Below, piece by piece: positions 21,591-29,693 of a DNA stretch of 64,000 nt; the stretch's first letter is position 1; the number at the start of each line of letters is the position of its first letter. The position numbers were made by a program, and so were the translations under genes. The notes under the pieces were generated by a model that saw only the letters and a list, made by a program, of their open reading frames with translations, searched no databases and was not told the origin of the DNA. This DNA comes from Methylocaldum marinum (GTDB taxonomy: Bacteria > Pseudomonadota > Gammaproteobacteria > Methylococcales > Methylococcaceae): positions 1,864,395-1,928,394 of the forward strand of contig NZ_AP017928.1 of NCBI RefSeq assembly GCF_003584645.1, given 5' to 3'.

Positions 21591-22700
21591 GTGAAACAGC
21601 TCCAAATCGTCCTTCTGCACCTCACCCTGGCATTGTTCTCCGAGGCTGTGGCAGCCAACTCCACGCGAACCTACTACATCGCCGCCGAAGAGGTATTATG
21701 GGACTATGCCCCCTCCTATCCCGTCAATCCCATGCACAACGCGGAATTCAACGAGGAGGAGAAAGTCTTCGTAGGGGGCAACAATACGGATCTCATCGGC
21801 AGACAGTATTACAAGGCACGTTACATCGAGTACACCGACGCGAGCTTCAGCAAGGTAAAAGAACGTCCGCCGGAGTGGCGGCATTTGGGAATTCTGGGAC
21901 CGGTCATTCGCGCCAACGTCGGCGACACCATCAAGGTGGTCCTAAGGAACAAAATCGAGAACATGCCGATATCGCTCCATCCGCACGGAGTGCTTTACCG
22001 CAAGGACAGCGAAGGCACCCATTATGCGGACGGCACATCCGGAGACGACCGGAAGGACGATCTGGTCGAGCCGGGCGAAACCCACACCTACCTCTGGCAG
22101 GTGCCCGAACGTTCCGGTCCCGGTCCCCAGGATCCGAGCTCGATCATTTGGCTTTACCACTCGCACGTCAATGAGGTAGTCGACACCAATACCGGCCTCA
22201 TAGGCCCCATCATCATCTCCCGCCGGGGCGTACTGCAGAAAAACGGGAAACTGAAAGGCATCGATCGAGAATTCGTCGTACTTTTCACCGTATTGGACGA
22301 AAACAAGAGCTTCTTCCTCGACAAGAACATCGACTCATTCGCACCGGCCGCTTCAGACAAAAAAGAGGACGAAGACTTCGTCGAAAGTAACTTGATGCAC
22401 AGTATGAATGGCTACGTGTATCACAACTTGCCGAACGTAACGATGAAACAAGGGGAAACGGTACGCTGGTACCAACTGTCCCTCGGTACGGAAGTCGACC
22501 TCCATACCCCCCATTGGCACGGCAATACGCTCACCGAGAACGGCCACCGCGTCGATGTCGTAAACCTGCTTCCGGCAACCCATGTGACGCTGGACATGAA
22601 ACCGGACAATCCCGGGATATGGATGTATCACTGCCATGTCAATGATCATATCGACGCAGGCATGATGGCTAGTTATGAGGTCAAGCCTCGTCAGCGATAG
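21591..22700 (+). CDS. Secreted two-domain multicopper oxidase, ceruloplasmin-like
   Basis: Copper oxidase of 369 residues with a signal peptide (about 1-22, LHLTLALFSEAVAA). The first cupredoxin domain starts RTYYIAAEEVLWDYAP and includes LGILGPVIRANVGDTIKV, wording typical of ceruloplasmin/hephaestin repeats. All four ligand motifs are present: HPHG, YHSHVN, HTPHWHGN and HCHVNDHIDAGM, giving type 1, 2 and 3 copper sites. Two-domain members act as trimers. The Fur box 40 bp upstream suggests an iron-linked role such as ferroxidase; other oxidase substrates are possible. The start is GTG at 21591. Confidence 0.88.
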   Translation: MKQLQIVLLHLTLALFSEAVAANSTRTYYIAAEEVLWDYAPSYPVNPMHNAEFNEEEKVFVGGNNTDLIGRQYYKARYIEYTDASFSKVKERPPEWRHLGILGPVIRANVGDTIKVVLRNKIENMPISLHPHGVLYRKDSEGTHYADGTSGDDRKDDLVEPGETHTYLWQVPERSGPGPQDPSSIIWLYHSHVNEVVDTNTGLIGPIIISRRGVLQKNGKLKGIDREFVVLFTVLDENKSFFLDKNIDSFAPAASDKKEDEDFVESNLMHSMNGYVYHNLPNVTMKQGETVRWYQLSLGTEVDLHTPHWHGNTLTENGHRVDVVNLLPATHVTLDMKPDNPGIWMYHCHVNDHIDAGMMASYEVKPRQR

Positions 22701-22861
22701 ACCGGCCGTAGCGATCTAAAGTTACGACAATCCTTGAACCAGACCACAGGTAGACTGCGGAACATCCGAGCGAACGCGTTACGTCACTCTTGCCTTGTGT
22801 TGACAAAAGAGCGATGCTTCGAAACGCTCAAACCAGCCGAATAACACTTTCGGAGTACCCT

Positions 22862-23332
22862 ATGGAACAGCAGATGCATAACTTCGAGCAAGTTAAAGAT
22901 GTGCTCGACTACGGTATTCAACTACATGGCCAACTGACAGACCTTTACGATTCACTGAACCAGCAGAACGACCAGGCGCGCGTAAAAATGCTCCTGGAAT
23001 ACCTGAGTCGCCACGAGAGAAATCGGGAACAGGCGATGCAACGCTTCGAAAATGGATCGCGCAAAGGCATCCTCAATTTCTGGCTTCAATATTCACCGGG
23101 CTCGAACGTCGACCAGTTGCTGAAAAAATGCTCCGTTAGGCCGGACATGTCCGTAGACGACGTCATTAAAATCGCCATGGACTTCGACAACGCACTGATC
23201 GAGCTCTATAAAGGAGCGGCGATAATTGTCGACGACCCGCGTGCGAAAGAGATCTTCGCGAATCTTGCAGAGATGGAGGAACAAGAAAAGCATCGCTTCA
23301 TCCGCGACGCGGAATGGATGGACGATCTCTGA
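22862..23332 (+). CDS. Ferritin-like (rubrerythrin-related) four-helix protein
   Basis: A 156-residue, almost entirely helical protein. The ATG at 22862 follows GGAG and is preferred to an upstream in-frame ATG at 22790. Acidic and His pairs fit a di-metal four-helix bundle: LSRHERNREQAM in the first half and LAEMEEQEKHRFIRDAEWM in the second (E-x-x-E...H). There is no rubredoxin domain. The family is not clear enough to name the reaction; iron binding or peroxide protection is plausible given the neighbouring Fur-controlled oxidase. Confidence 0.65.
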   Translation: MEQQMHNFEQVKDVLDYGIQLHGQLTDLYDSLNQQNDQARVKMLLEYLSRHERNREQAMQRFENGSRKGILNFWLQYSPGSNVDQLLKKCSVRPDMSVDDVIKIAMDFDNALIELYKGAAIIVDDPRAKEIFANLAEMEEQEKHRFIRDAEWMDDL

Positions 23333-23396
23333 AAAACCGAGAATAAGTGAACCGATCAGTTCGCTGACTCACCAAACACCAACAAAATTCTCGCAC

Positions 23397-23424
23397 CCAC
23401 CCTCTCTCCGCCGGGAGAGGGTGG
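23397..23424. repeat. GC-rich intergenic palindrome
   Basis: Perfect 10-bp arms CCACCCTCTC and GAGAGGGTGG around TCCGCCGG. It sits 65 bp past the ferritin-like gene and has no T tract on either side. It resembles the dispersed palindromes common between gammaproteobacterial genes. Confidence 0.6.
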
Positions 23425-23518
23425 ATGAATGCCTCCCTGCGTTTCATACGGCTTCAACGCGGACGTTCGATCCGCTCAATCAATTTTTCACATGAAGCGT
23501 GTCCACGCAAAATGCAGA

Positions 23519-23546
23519 TTGCTCGAAACTATTTTGCGGCTATACT
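23519..23546 (+). promoter_or_regulatory. Predicted ssrA promoter
   Basis: -35 TTGCTC (23519-23524), 16-bp spacer, -10 TATACT (23541-23546). Initiation near 23553 would precede the mature tmRNA 5' end by about 12 nt, which RNase P would remove. Confidence 0.7.
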
Positions 23547-23564
23547 GTCTATCTTTCAGACCTA

Positions 23565-23923
23565 GGGGGCGACTTGGCTTCGACGAGGATCGCAAAACCT
23601 AAGGTGCATGCCGAGGTGCAGATACCCTCGTAAATCAATCTGCAACCAATATAGTTGCCAACGACGACAACTACGCTCTGGCCGCTTAATCCGGCCGGCC
23701 TCTGATCCGAAGCCCGCTTACAGGCGTCGGGCTTCAGGGGTAACCCAATTGTAAGCTCGCGATGAGGTCTGTCCGGGACCGATTCGCTAAAACCTAACGG
23801 AACCGCCGGCCGTCTTCCCTGCCGCTCGGGTAGCGACCGGTTAAATCAATAGAGTCGGATAAGCATGTAGAGCCGAAGGCGGAGGATTCGCGGACGCGGG
23901 TTCAATTCCCGCCGCCTCCACCA
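23565..23923 (+). ncRNA. ssrA: Transfer-messenger RNA (tmRNA)
   Basis: One-piece tmRNA of 359 nt. The 5' end GGGGGCGACTTGGCTTCGAC pairs through its first seven bases with CGCCTCC at the 3' end, which closes with A and CCA (23920-23923). The T-arm GCGGGTTCAATTCCCGC is intact. The tag frame at 23657-23689 reads ANDDNYALAA then TAA, one change from the E. coli tag ANDENYALAA. It works with SmpB to release stalled ribosomes. Its 3' end is the attachment site for the island on the right. Confidence 0.97.
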
Positions 23924-24185
23924 ATACCAATGCCCAACTGTGTATGCAGTTGGGCATTTTTCTTGAACTCCCGCGTACCTGCGCGGGTTCCTGCGGATTC
24001 CTGCGGACTTCGCGCCGGCGCCTGGACGCGTGAAAACTCCCGTTTTCACTCTCTCCGAGCAATTCCTCGCTCCGGCCTCGCTCTTCTGAAGGGGCCGGAA
24101 GTCCGCAAAGGTCGCGATTCAGGGTATTACGAATCAACAGGTTACGCGCGGACGAATCAAGCGGTTGATTTTCAGCATCGGTAGG
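23918..24185. repeat. Island junction repeat, copy A
   Basis: Starts with CCACCAATACC at the tmRNA end, then a terminator and TTTTTCTTG, then blocks shared with copies at 25370 and 31182: GGTTCCTGCGGA, TGCGGACTTCGC, CACTCTCTCC, ATTCCTCGCTCC, GAAGTCCGCAA and GGTTACGCGCGGACGAATCA. The order is the same in all three copies. It probably marks the left end of an integrated element. Confidence 0.75.
23929..23962 (+). terminator. ssrA terminator
   Basis: Perfect 12-bp stem AATGCCCAACTG / CAGTTGGGCATT with a 6-nt loop followed by TTTC. It starts six bases after the tmRNA CCA. Confidence 0.9.
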
Positions 24186-24311
24186 CGGAGGAACCCGCCC
24201 CGATTTGGAGAATGGAGAATGCGGCTTTCGCCGGAGAAAAATGCAACTGTGCGCAACCCACCATACGATCACCGGGGCGGTGGTTTCGGACATCCACTTC
24301 GGGCGTAGCCT

Positions 24312-25289
24312 ATGGACCGCCTGACCCTCGAACGCCGCCAGGTCTGGATCTACCTGGCCGCCATCGTTGGCGGCCTGTCGTTGAGCACACTTGCACCCGG
24401 CGTCGGGCCGCGCTTCGAGGCCTTGCTGTGGCCGGTGCTGGCTGTGCTGCTCTATACCACCTTCGTACAGGTACCACTGCTGCACGTGCGCGATGCATTC
24501 CGCGATGGCCGCTTCGTGCTCACCATCCTGCTCGGCAACTTCGTCTTCATCCCGCTGCTCGTGTGGCTGGCGCTTCCGTGGCTACCTGACGATCCGGCCC
24601 TGCGACTGGGCGTCCTGCTGGTTTTGCTGGTGCCATGCACCGACTGGTTCATCACCTTCGCCCAGCTTGGGCGCGGCAACACCGCGCGGGCGATCGCGGT
24701 CACGCCGCTCAACCTGCTATCGCAACTTGCGCTGCTGCCGGTCTACCTATGGCTGATGCTGCCGGCTGCCGACTTCCGCGCGGCGCTGAAAACCGAGGAG
24801 ATGCTTCCCGCCGCACTCTTGTTGGTCGGATTTCCTCTGGTCACGGCTGCGTTCACCGAGCGCTGGATCGAGGCGCGGACAGAACGGGCCATCTGGCGTG
24901 AACGACTGGGCTGGTGGCCAGTGCCACTGCTGGCAGTGGTGGTGCTCCTGATCGCTGGCGCGCAGGTCGGCACGGTGCTCGATGCCGGGCCGATCCTGCT
25001 GTCGGTGCTGCCGGTATTCGTCGGCTTCCTATTGATCGCCGCGCTGCTGGCGCGGGGGCTCACCAGCTGGCTGCGACTGCCCCTCGACGCGGGCCGCACG
25101 CTGGCCTTCAGTTTCGGCACCCGCAATTCGTTCGTCGTGCTGCCCTTCGCGCTGGCCTTGCCAGCGGGCTGGGAGACGACCGTGGTCGTGATCGTTTTCC
25201 AGTCGCTGGTGGAGTTGTTCGGGATGGTGCTCTATCTCTGGTGGGTGCCCGGCCATTTGTTCCGGCAACCGATGAAAGCCGAGGCTTGA
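24312..25289 (+). CDS. Bile acid:Na+ symporter/ACR3-like membrane transporter
   Basis: Integral membrane protein, 325 residues, about ten hydrophobic segments. Family features include LLVLLVPCTDWFITFAQLGRG (the LVPCTDW segment) and FSFGTRNSFVVLPFALALP near residue 270, as in BASS/arsenite-transporter-like proteins. Arsenic export is one possibility, but no ars regulator or reductase is adjacent, so the substrate is open. The start at 24312 has no clear ribosome site. It is the only gene between junction repeats A and B, and its GC-rich codon use differs from the core genes to the left. Confidence 0.75.
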   Translation: MDRLTLERRQVWIYLAAIVGGLSLSTLAPGVGPRFEALLWPVLAVLLYTTFVQVPLLHVRDAFRDGRFVLTILLGNFVFIPLLVWLALPWLPDDPALRLGVLLVLLVPCTDWFITFAQLGRGNTARAIAVTPLNLLSQLALLPVYLWLMLPAADFRAALKTEEMLPAALLLVGFPLVTAAFTERWIEARTERAIWRERLGWWPVPLLAVVVLLIAGAQVGTVLDAGPILLSVLPVFVGFLLIAALLARGLTSWLRLPLDAGRTLAFSFGTRNSFVVLPFALALPAGWETTVVVIVFQSLVELFGMVLYLWWVPGHLFRQPMKAEA

Positions 25290-25305
25290 GGCTGCATTGA
25301 TTCGT

Positions 25306-25344
25306 AGGAACCCGCATCCTTCCGCAGGAACCCGCATCCTTCCG
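25306..25344. repeat. Tandem 19-bp repeats, possible integrase arm sites
   Basis: AGGAACCCGCATCCTTCCG occurs at 25306-25324 and 25326-25344. Its segment CTTCCGCAGGAACC (25319-25332) reappears exactly inverted as GGTTCCTGCGGAAG at 25449-25462, on the other side of the CCACCAATATC core. Inverted arms around a core are what a tyrosine integrase attachment site shows. Confidence 0.55.
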
Positions 25345-25369
25345 AACGAGACCTCATATTCCCCTTCGG

Positions 25370-25640
25370 CCACCAATATCAAAACCCCAACCGTTCTCGG
25401 TTGGGGTTTTTTCTTGCCTGATCGCGCCGGTTCCCGCGTGTTCTTGGGGGTTCCTGCGGAAGCCTGCGGACTTCGCCGGTCAGCCCGTCAGCCAGTTTCG
25501 CGCCGCATTCCACTCTCTCCTGGCCATTCCTCGCTCCGACCTCGCTCCCTGAAACCGGCCCGAAGTCCGCAAGGGCCACAAGTCAGTGCCATACAGATCA
25601 AAGGGTTACGCGCGGACGAATCAAGCGGTTGGATTGCAGC
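25370..25640. repeat. Island junction repeat, copy B
   Basis: CCACCAATATC (25370-25380) followed by a perfect hairpin (25381-25410; arms AAAACCCCAACCG / CGGTTGGGGTTTT), TTTTTTCTTG and the same ordered blocks as copies A and C. The hairpin is a strong rightward terminator that would replace the ssrA terminator after integration. Copies B and C are closer to each other than to A. Confidence 0.8.
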
Positions 25641-25753
25641 ATCGGGTGGCGAAGGAAACGCTCCCGTTGCGTTTCGTCGGTAGTTATCGAGCACTACCGA
25701 CACATTGCCGCGCGGAAGTACGTGCCTAGATGGTGGCCAGAACAAGAAACAAC

Positions 25754-25783
25754 TTGTCAGGACAACGTCCGGACGACTACAAT
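25754..25783 (+). promoter_or_regulatory. Predicted promoter/operator of the TacAT pair
   Basis: -35 TTGTCA (25754-25759), 18-bp spacer, -10 TACAAT (25778-25783). The palindrome GTCCGGAC lies inside the spacer, a good place for the RHH antitoxin to bind. A separate dyad, GTCGGTAGT/ACTACCGAC, lies upstream at 25676-25701. Confidence 0.55.
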
Positions 25784-25815
25784 AAGGACATCTAAGATCA
25801 GTCCGGAGGGGCACC

Positions 25816-26094
25816 ATGAGCAGCCTGAATCTTTCCAAGACCGAGCGCATTGACGTTCGTGCCAGCACGCCGGTCAAACAACTGCTGCAGGAAGCCGCAC
25901 GCGCCTGCCACAAGAACGTCAGCGAGTTCCTGCTCGACGCGGGCGTGACGGCGGCTGCGCAGACTTTGGCGGATCGTCGCCAGTTCGTGCTGGACGACAC
26001 GCAGTGGCAGGCCTTCCAGGAAGCGCTAGATCGGCCGGTGCAGAGCAAGCCGCGTCTGAAGAAGTTGCTGCGTGAACCTGGGGTGCTGGGTTGA
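25816..26094 (+). CDS. tacA: DUF1778 antitoxin (TacA-like)
   Basis: Ribbon-helix-helix antitoxin of 92 residues that neutralises the downstream GNAT toxin and represses the operon. RIDVRASTPVKQLLQEAA is the RHH start, followed by VSEFLLDAGVTAA. The C-terminal part (about 55-92, DTQWQAFQEALDRP) is the toxin-binding region. The ATG at 25816 follows GGAGGGG. The stop overlaps the toxin start by 4 bp. Confidence 0.88.
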   Translation: MSSLNLSKTERIDVRASTPVKQLLQEAARACHKNVSEFLLDAGVTAAAQTLADRRQFVLDDTQWQAFQEALDRPVQSKPRLKKLLREPGVLG

Positions 26095-26594
26095 GCAATG
26101 ACTACTCACCCGTTCGCAAGCTCGCTGCTACGGATCAGGTCGATGCGTTCGACTGCGGCCAGGCCGCGCTGAACCAGTTCCTGCAGCGCTACGCGCTCGT
26201 CAACCAGAAGGCCAACAGCGCGCAGACCTATGTCTGCTGCCAGGGTGACGTGGTGGTCGGCTTCTACAGCCTGGCCGTTGGTAGCGTCGATCCGGAAGCC
26301 GCGCCGTCGAGAGTGATGAAGGGGTTGGCACGCCACCCGGTGCCGGTCATGATCCTGGCCCGGCTCGCCGTGGACAAGGAGCATCAGCGCAAGGGTCTGG
26401 GCCAGGCCTTGCTCAAGGACGCCCTGCTGCGTACCGCACAGGCCGCCGACATCGCCGGCATTCGCTGCCTGTTGGTTCATGCCAAAGACGATGCCGCCCG
26501 TCAGTGGTACGAATCCTGGGAATTCGAGCCCAGCCCGACTGATCCGTACCATCTGCTCCTGATGCTCAAGGATCTCAAAGGCATGTTGAGCTGA
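26091..26594 (+). CDS. tacT: GNAT acetyltransferase toxin (TacT-like)
   Basis: Toxin of the DUF1778-GNAT type II systems; characterised members acetylate the amino group of charged aminoacyl-tRNAs and stop translation. In 167 residues: AFDCGQAALNQFLQRYA near 20-36, typical of TacT, and the acetyl-CoA loop QRKGLGQALL (about 101-110) after ILARLAVDKEHQ. The late RQWYESWEFEPSP segment holds the catalytic-region Tyr. The start codon GTG/TTG region overlaps tacA (TTGAGC at 26091). Confidence 0.88.
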   Translation: MSNDYSPVRKLAATDQVDAFDCGQAALNQFLQRYALVNQKANSAQTYVCCQGDVVVGFYSLAVGSVDPEAAPSRVMKGLARHPVPVMILARLAVDKEHQRKGLGQALLKDALLRTAQAADIAGIRCLLVHAKDDAARQWYESWEFEPSPTDPYHLLLMLKDLKGMLS

Positions 26595-26609
26595 GGTGGT
26601 GTCTCCACA

Positions 26610-27041
26610 TCAGAGCCTGACTCGCTCCCGCTGCTCATCCCACAGCGCTGGCGGATCAACCGCCAGATCAAACAGCGTGATGTGATTCGGCAGTGCGTCG
26701 TCGAGGATGGCCGCCACGATGTCGGGTGCCAGCGTGGTCAGGTTGACCATTCGGCTGACGTAGCTGTTGTCGATGTTCTCCCGCGTGGCGATCTCCTTCA
26801 AGGACTTCGCCTCTCCTGATTCCAGCATCGCCAGCCAGCGGTGGCCACTGGCCAGCGCCAGTTGGATGGAGGTCGGTGCTACGTCCCACGGTCTGACCGG
26901 CGCGGTTTCGCCGTTTGGCAAGGTGACCAACTTGCGGCCACTGCGGCGCTTGATCTGGATCGGCACGGACAGGGTCAGCCTACCGTCGCTGGTCTGCAGG
27001 ATGTCCGGCTCGCCGGTCTTCTGGATGCGGATGTCGCTCAT
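26610..27041 (-). CDS. HTH protein of the DUF2924-recombinase locus, copy 1
   Basis: A 143-residue protein regularly found directly after large serine recombinases. Visible parts: LSVPIQIKRRSGRKLVTLP near the start, then an HTH-like stretch SLKEIATRENIDNSYVSRMVNLTTLAPDI (two short helices around residues 80-105). DNA binding is probable; its exact role is not known. It overlaps the recombinase stop by 4 bp (ATGA). The C-terminus (ERVRL) differs from copy 2 because the repeat boundary falls there, so the natural end may be lost in one or both. Confidence 0.7.
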   Translation of the reverse strand: MSDIRIQKTGEPDILQTSDGRLTLSVPIQIKRRSGRKLVTLPNGETAPVRPWDVAPTSIQLALASGHRWLAMLESGEAKSLKEIATRENIDNSYVSRMVNLTTLAPDIVAAILDDALPNHITLFDLAVDPPALWDEQRERVRL

Positions 27042-28392
27042 GCCAGCGCCTCAGCTTGTTGCTCGACCGGCTCGGGACGCAGTTCCAGCACCAGGCGCTC
27101 GATGCCGTTGGCGCGCAGTCGCACCTCGAGGTCATTTGGCGACACGATCACCTTCTCCACCAGCAGCTTGACGATCCGGGTCTGCTCCGCTGGGAACAGT
27201 TGATCCCAAATCGCGTCGAGCCGGGTCATGGCCACGGTGATCTTGGCTTCGTCCAGGGTTGGGTCCAGCTTGATCGCTTGCGGCAGCATATCGCCGAGCA
27301 GATTCGGGGCACGCAAAATCGCGCGCAGTTGATCGAGTACCGCCGACTCCAGTTCTGCGGCGGGCAGTCGCGGCAGACCCGAGGCACCGGCGTGTTCCTT
27401 GGCGTCGCGCTGGGGCACGTAGTAACGGTAGCGCCGGCCATTCTTCTTGGTGGTGTGCCACGGCGACAGCGCACGGCCGTCGTTGCCGAACACGATGCCC
27501 TTGAGTAAATAGGGAACCTTGGCCCGCGTCGTGTTGCCCCGCACCCGGCCATTCGTCTCCAGGATCGCGTGGACGCTGTCCCACAGTTCGCGGCTGATGA
27601 TGGGCGGATGCTTGGCCTGGTACCACTGGTCCTTGTGACGTAACTCGCCAAGGTAGGTCCGGTTGCTGAGTAGCTTGTAGATGTGGCCCTTGTCGATCGG
27701 TCTGCCCTCGCGGGTTTTGCCGTCTTGCGTAGTCCACGCCTTCGACGTTACGCCATCCAGTTTCAGCTCCTTGACCAACGCCGTACTGGAGCCGAGTTCA
27801 ACGAAGCGCTGAAAGATGTGCCGGATCAGTTTGGCCTCGCGTTCGTTGGGCACCAGCCGGCGGTTCTCGACGTCGTAGCCCAGCGGTGGCACGCCGCCCA
27901 TCCACATGCCCTTGCGCTTGCTGGCCGCGATCTTGTCGCGGATGCGCTCGCCGGTGACCTCGCGCTCGAACTGGGCGAAGGACAGCAGGATGTTCAGCAT
28001 CAAGCGGCCCATCGAGGTCGTCGTGTTGAATTGCTGGGTGACCGACACGAACGACACGCCGTAGCGCTCGAACACCTCGACCATCTTGGAGAAGTCCGCC
28101 AGGCTGCGTGTCAAGCGGTCGATCTTGTAGATGACGACCACGTCATCTTGCCGGCCTCGATGTCCGCCATCATGCGGCGCAGCGCCGGACGTTCCATGTT
28201 GCCACCGGAGAAGGCCGGATCGTCGTAGTCGTCGGCTACTGGAATCCAGCCCTCGGCGCGCTGGCTGGCGATGTAGGCGTGACCGGCGTCGCGCTGGGCG
28301 TCGATGGAGTTGTATTCCTGGTCGAGTCCTTCGTCGGTGGACTTGCGCGTATAGACTGCGCAGCGCATGCGGCACTTCAGGACTTCGTTCAT
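27038..28392 (-). pseudogene. Large serine recombinase, frameshifted, copy 1
   Basis: Site-specific recombinase of the resolvase/invertase superfamily. The N-terminal frame starts at 28392 (MNEVLKCRMRCAVYTRKSTD), with the catalytic Ser in TRKSTDEGL, and runs to EAGKM. The rest, VVVIYKIDRLTRSLADFSKM through SFAQFEREVTGERIRDK and the recombinase domain to QAEALA, is in another frame. Relatives read EAGKIDVVV here, so one base is missing near 28146. Restoring it would give about 451 residues. No slippery heptamer is visible, so it is most likely inactive. The deletion is shared with copy 2. Confidence 0.9.
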
Positions 28393-28502
28393 CGTCCACC
28401 TCGCTTCTTAGTGGACGGCTTGGTCTTGGCATTGGATGGCGGCCTGAGACCAAAGAACAACGGCCCCGACCAGCGCATGCCAGTGATCTCGCGGGCAATC
28501 AT
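28389..28502 (-). pseudogene. DUF2924 protein, C-terminal remnant (copy 1)
   Basis: The 37 residues IAREITGMRWSGPLFFGL plus a Lys/Pro-rich tail match the C-terminal end of DUF2924 proteins, which normally precede this recombinase type. The stop overlaps the recombinase start (ATGA). The rest is lost at 28502, where unrelated sequence begins. The other repeat copy keeps a longer part. Confidence 0.75.
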
Positions 28503-28956
28503 CATCAACCAGCTCAACCATTGGGGCTTTCATAAGTGGCTCGGCCTAGGCGATTCGGCCGACCTGTTCTCCACGTCGCGCCACTTGGTGCAGACCACCT
28601 CCCTCCTGCGCTATCCGGTATTCGTCAAGGACGACGATTACCGTGGTTCCCCAGATATGACCAAGCATCCGCTGCTGCGGAAGTACCTGCTGGAGAACTT
28701 CGCGGCGGAAGTCGAAGAACTGAAGGATGCTGTGTTCGTTGGCCTGGGGCCGCAGAAGGTGCTGGATCGTCTGATCCAGGAGCGAATCTTGAAACCCGAC
28801 CGGGTGATTGGCGGCATGCTGCACCCATCCGGCAACTGCACCTACCGGATCAACTACCTCATCGGCGACAGAAGCGCGCCAGTCCCGCACGCCACCAACC
28901 CGGGGCCTTACGACCAAGGCCGGCGAGCGTTTCGAGAGAGGTTCGTCACCGCCTGA
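28503..28956 (+). pseudogene. C-terminal fragment, uracil-DNA-glycosylase-superfamily-like
   Basis: An open frame without its own start begins at the repeat boundary and runs to TGA at 28954. It encodes NHWGFHKWLGLGDSADLF, TTSLLRYPVFVKDDDYRGSP, FVGLGPQKVLDRLI and MLHPSGNCTYRINYL. The L-R-Y-P-V-F-V and HPSG pattern resembles uncharacterised UDG-superfamily proteins; HPS(G) is motif B of that fold. The N-terminal half, with motif A, is missing. It was apparently cut when the recombinase block arrived. Confidence 0.5.
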
Positions 28957-28977
28957 TCGGACGTTGGGTGAGTGGAT

Positions 28978-29015
28978 GCGGACTCGGGTTCAATTCCGCC
29001 AATGGGAATCGAACT
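28978..29015. other. Attachment-site-like copy of the ssrA T-arm
   Basis: GCGGACTCGGGTTCAATTCC (28978-28997) matches the ssrA T-arm (23890-23909) at 19 of 20 positions. It is followed by an inverted half, GGGAATCGAAC, so the site is a dyad of two T-arm-like halves, as in a tyrosine-integrase core. The stretch 29016-29397 after it has scattered CCGCAGGAAC-type repeats and no gene. Confidence 0.65.
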
Positions 29016-29358
29016 GGCGTCCCGTCTGATGCGCTCGGTTGGTGACCCGGCCGGGCAGAACTGGTAGGATTGTTGGCAGTTGGGGCTGGATTCCGCACCT
29101 TTCCGCAGGAGTTCGCAGCGGTTCTAAGGCGCTGAGTTACATAGGTTTGGCGCAGGGTTCCACCCCACCCATACCCCGCAGGAGTTCGAATCTTTCCGCA
29201 CGAACCCGCAGGAACCCTCACCAGCCCGCACAGCCTGATGCTAGGCCTTTGATTTTCAACAAACCGCTTGATCGGTCCGCGCTTGCGGACTGCGGACTTT
29301 CAATGGGCCGGAAATCTGGCTCCTCCAGACGGCCGCCGGTGCCGCAGCGTTGCAAATC

Positions 29359-29384
29359 GTCGGTACTTGTCGATAACTGCCGAC
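29359..29384. repeat. 26-bp dyad resembling the one at 25676
   Basis: This element resembles the reverse complement of 25676-25701 (about 22 of 26 positions). The 25676 element itself is a perfect 9-bp inverted repeat (GTCGGTAGT / ACTACCGAC). The pair brackets the TacAT-recombinase segment. Function unknown; regulator or recombinase site are both possible. Confidence 0.4.
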
Positions 29385-29397
29385 AAAACGGAACATC

Positions 29398-29610
29398 TCA
29401 GCCAGCACTGACCTGCGTCGCGGCCGTCTTGGTCGACGTTGCCAGGCACGACTCCTCGTAGGCCTCGATGTCCACCTGCCGGTAGAGCACCCGGCCGCAG
29501 AGCTTCAGGAACTTGGGCCCGATCCCATCGCTGCGCCAGCGTTCCAGGGTGGCTTCGCTGATACTCCAGCGGGCGGCCAGTTGTTTTTGATTGAGGTGAG
29601 CGACTTCCAT
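29398..29610 (-). CDS. AlpA-like/excisionase-type HTH protein
   Basis: A 70-residue MerR-type winged-helix protein: LNQKQLAARWSISEATLERW, then GPKFLKLCGRVLYRQVDIEAYEES. This is the pattern of AlpA/Xis proteins that regulate integrases or direct excision. The ATG at 29610 has GGAG six bases upstream and is preferred to 29679. Its presence suggests an element that once carried a tyrosine integrase. Confidence 0.82.
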   Translation of the reverse strand: MEVAHLNQKQLAARWSISEATLERWRSDGIGPKFLKLCGRVLYRQVDIEAYEESCLATSTKTAATQVSAG

Positions 29611-29693
29611 TTTGGTCTCCTTCCGAATGAGTTGGCAGGAGTCCATGAAGGCGCTGTTCCGCCCGCGAGCCAAGGCCATTCCAAAGACGTCAA

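Larger units (their letters stand above)
26627..28502. repeat. Large direct repeat, copy 1
   Basis: About 1,876 bp, nearly identical to 33185-35060 (constant offset 6,558 bp; only a handful of substitutions seen, mostly at the ends). It contains an HTH gene, a frameshifted serine recombinase and the end of a DUF2924 gene. The same orientation means homologous recombination could delete 6.56 kb. Confidence 0.95.

Noticed and set aside
23397..23424. Palindrome as terminator of the ferritin-like gene
   Set aside because: Strong stem but no T run on either strand and 65 bp past the stop; better described as an intergenic palindrome.
25381..25410. GGTTGGGG hairpins at 25381 and 31193 as CRISPR-like repeats
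   Set aside because: Only two copies, 5.8 kb apart, with T tracts; they are terminators within the junction repeats. No CRISPR array was seen in the window.
28140..28150. Programmed -1 frameshifting in the serine recombinase
   Set aside because: No slippery heptamer or downstream structure is evident, the site falls inside a conserved catalytic stretch, and a simple one-base deletion relative to the family consensus (GKIDVVV) explains it.
28978..29015. A tRNA gene, because of the T-arm-like GGTTCAATTCC
   Set aside because: No acceptor, D or anticodon stems can be built around it; it is a copy of the ssrA T-arm arranged as an inverted pair.
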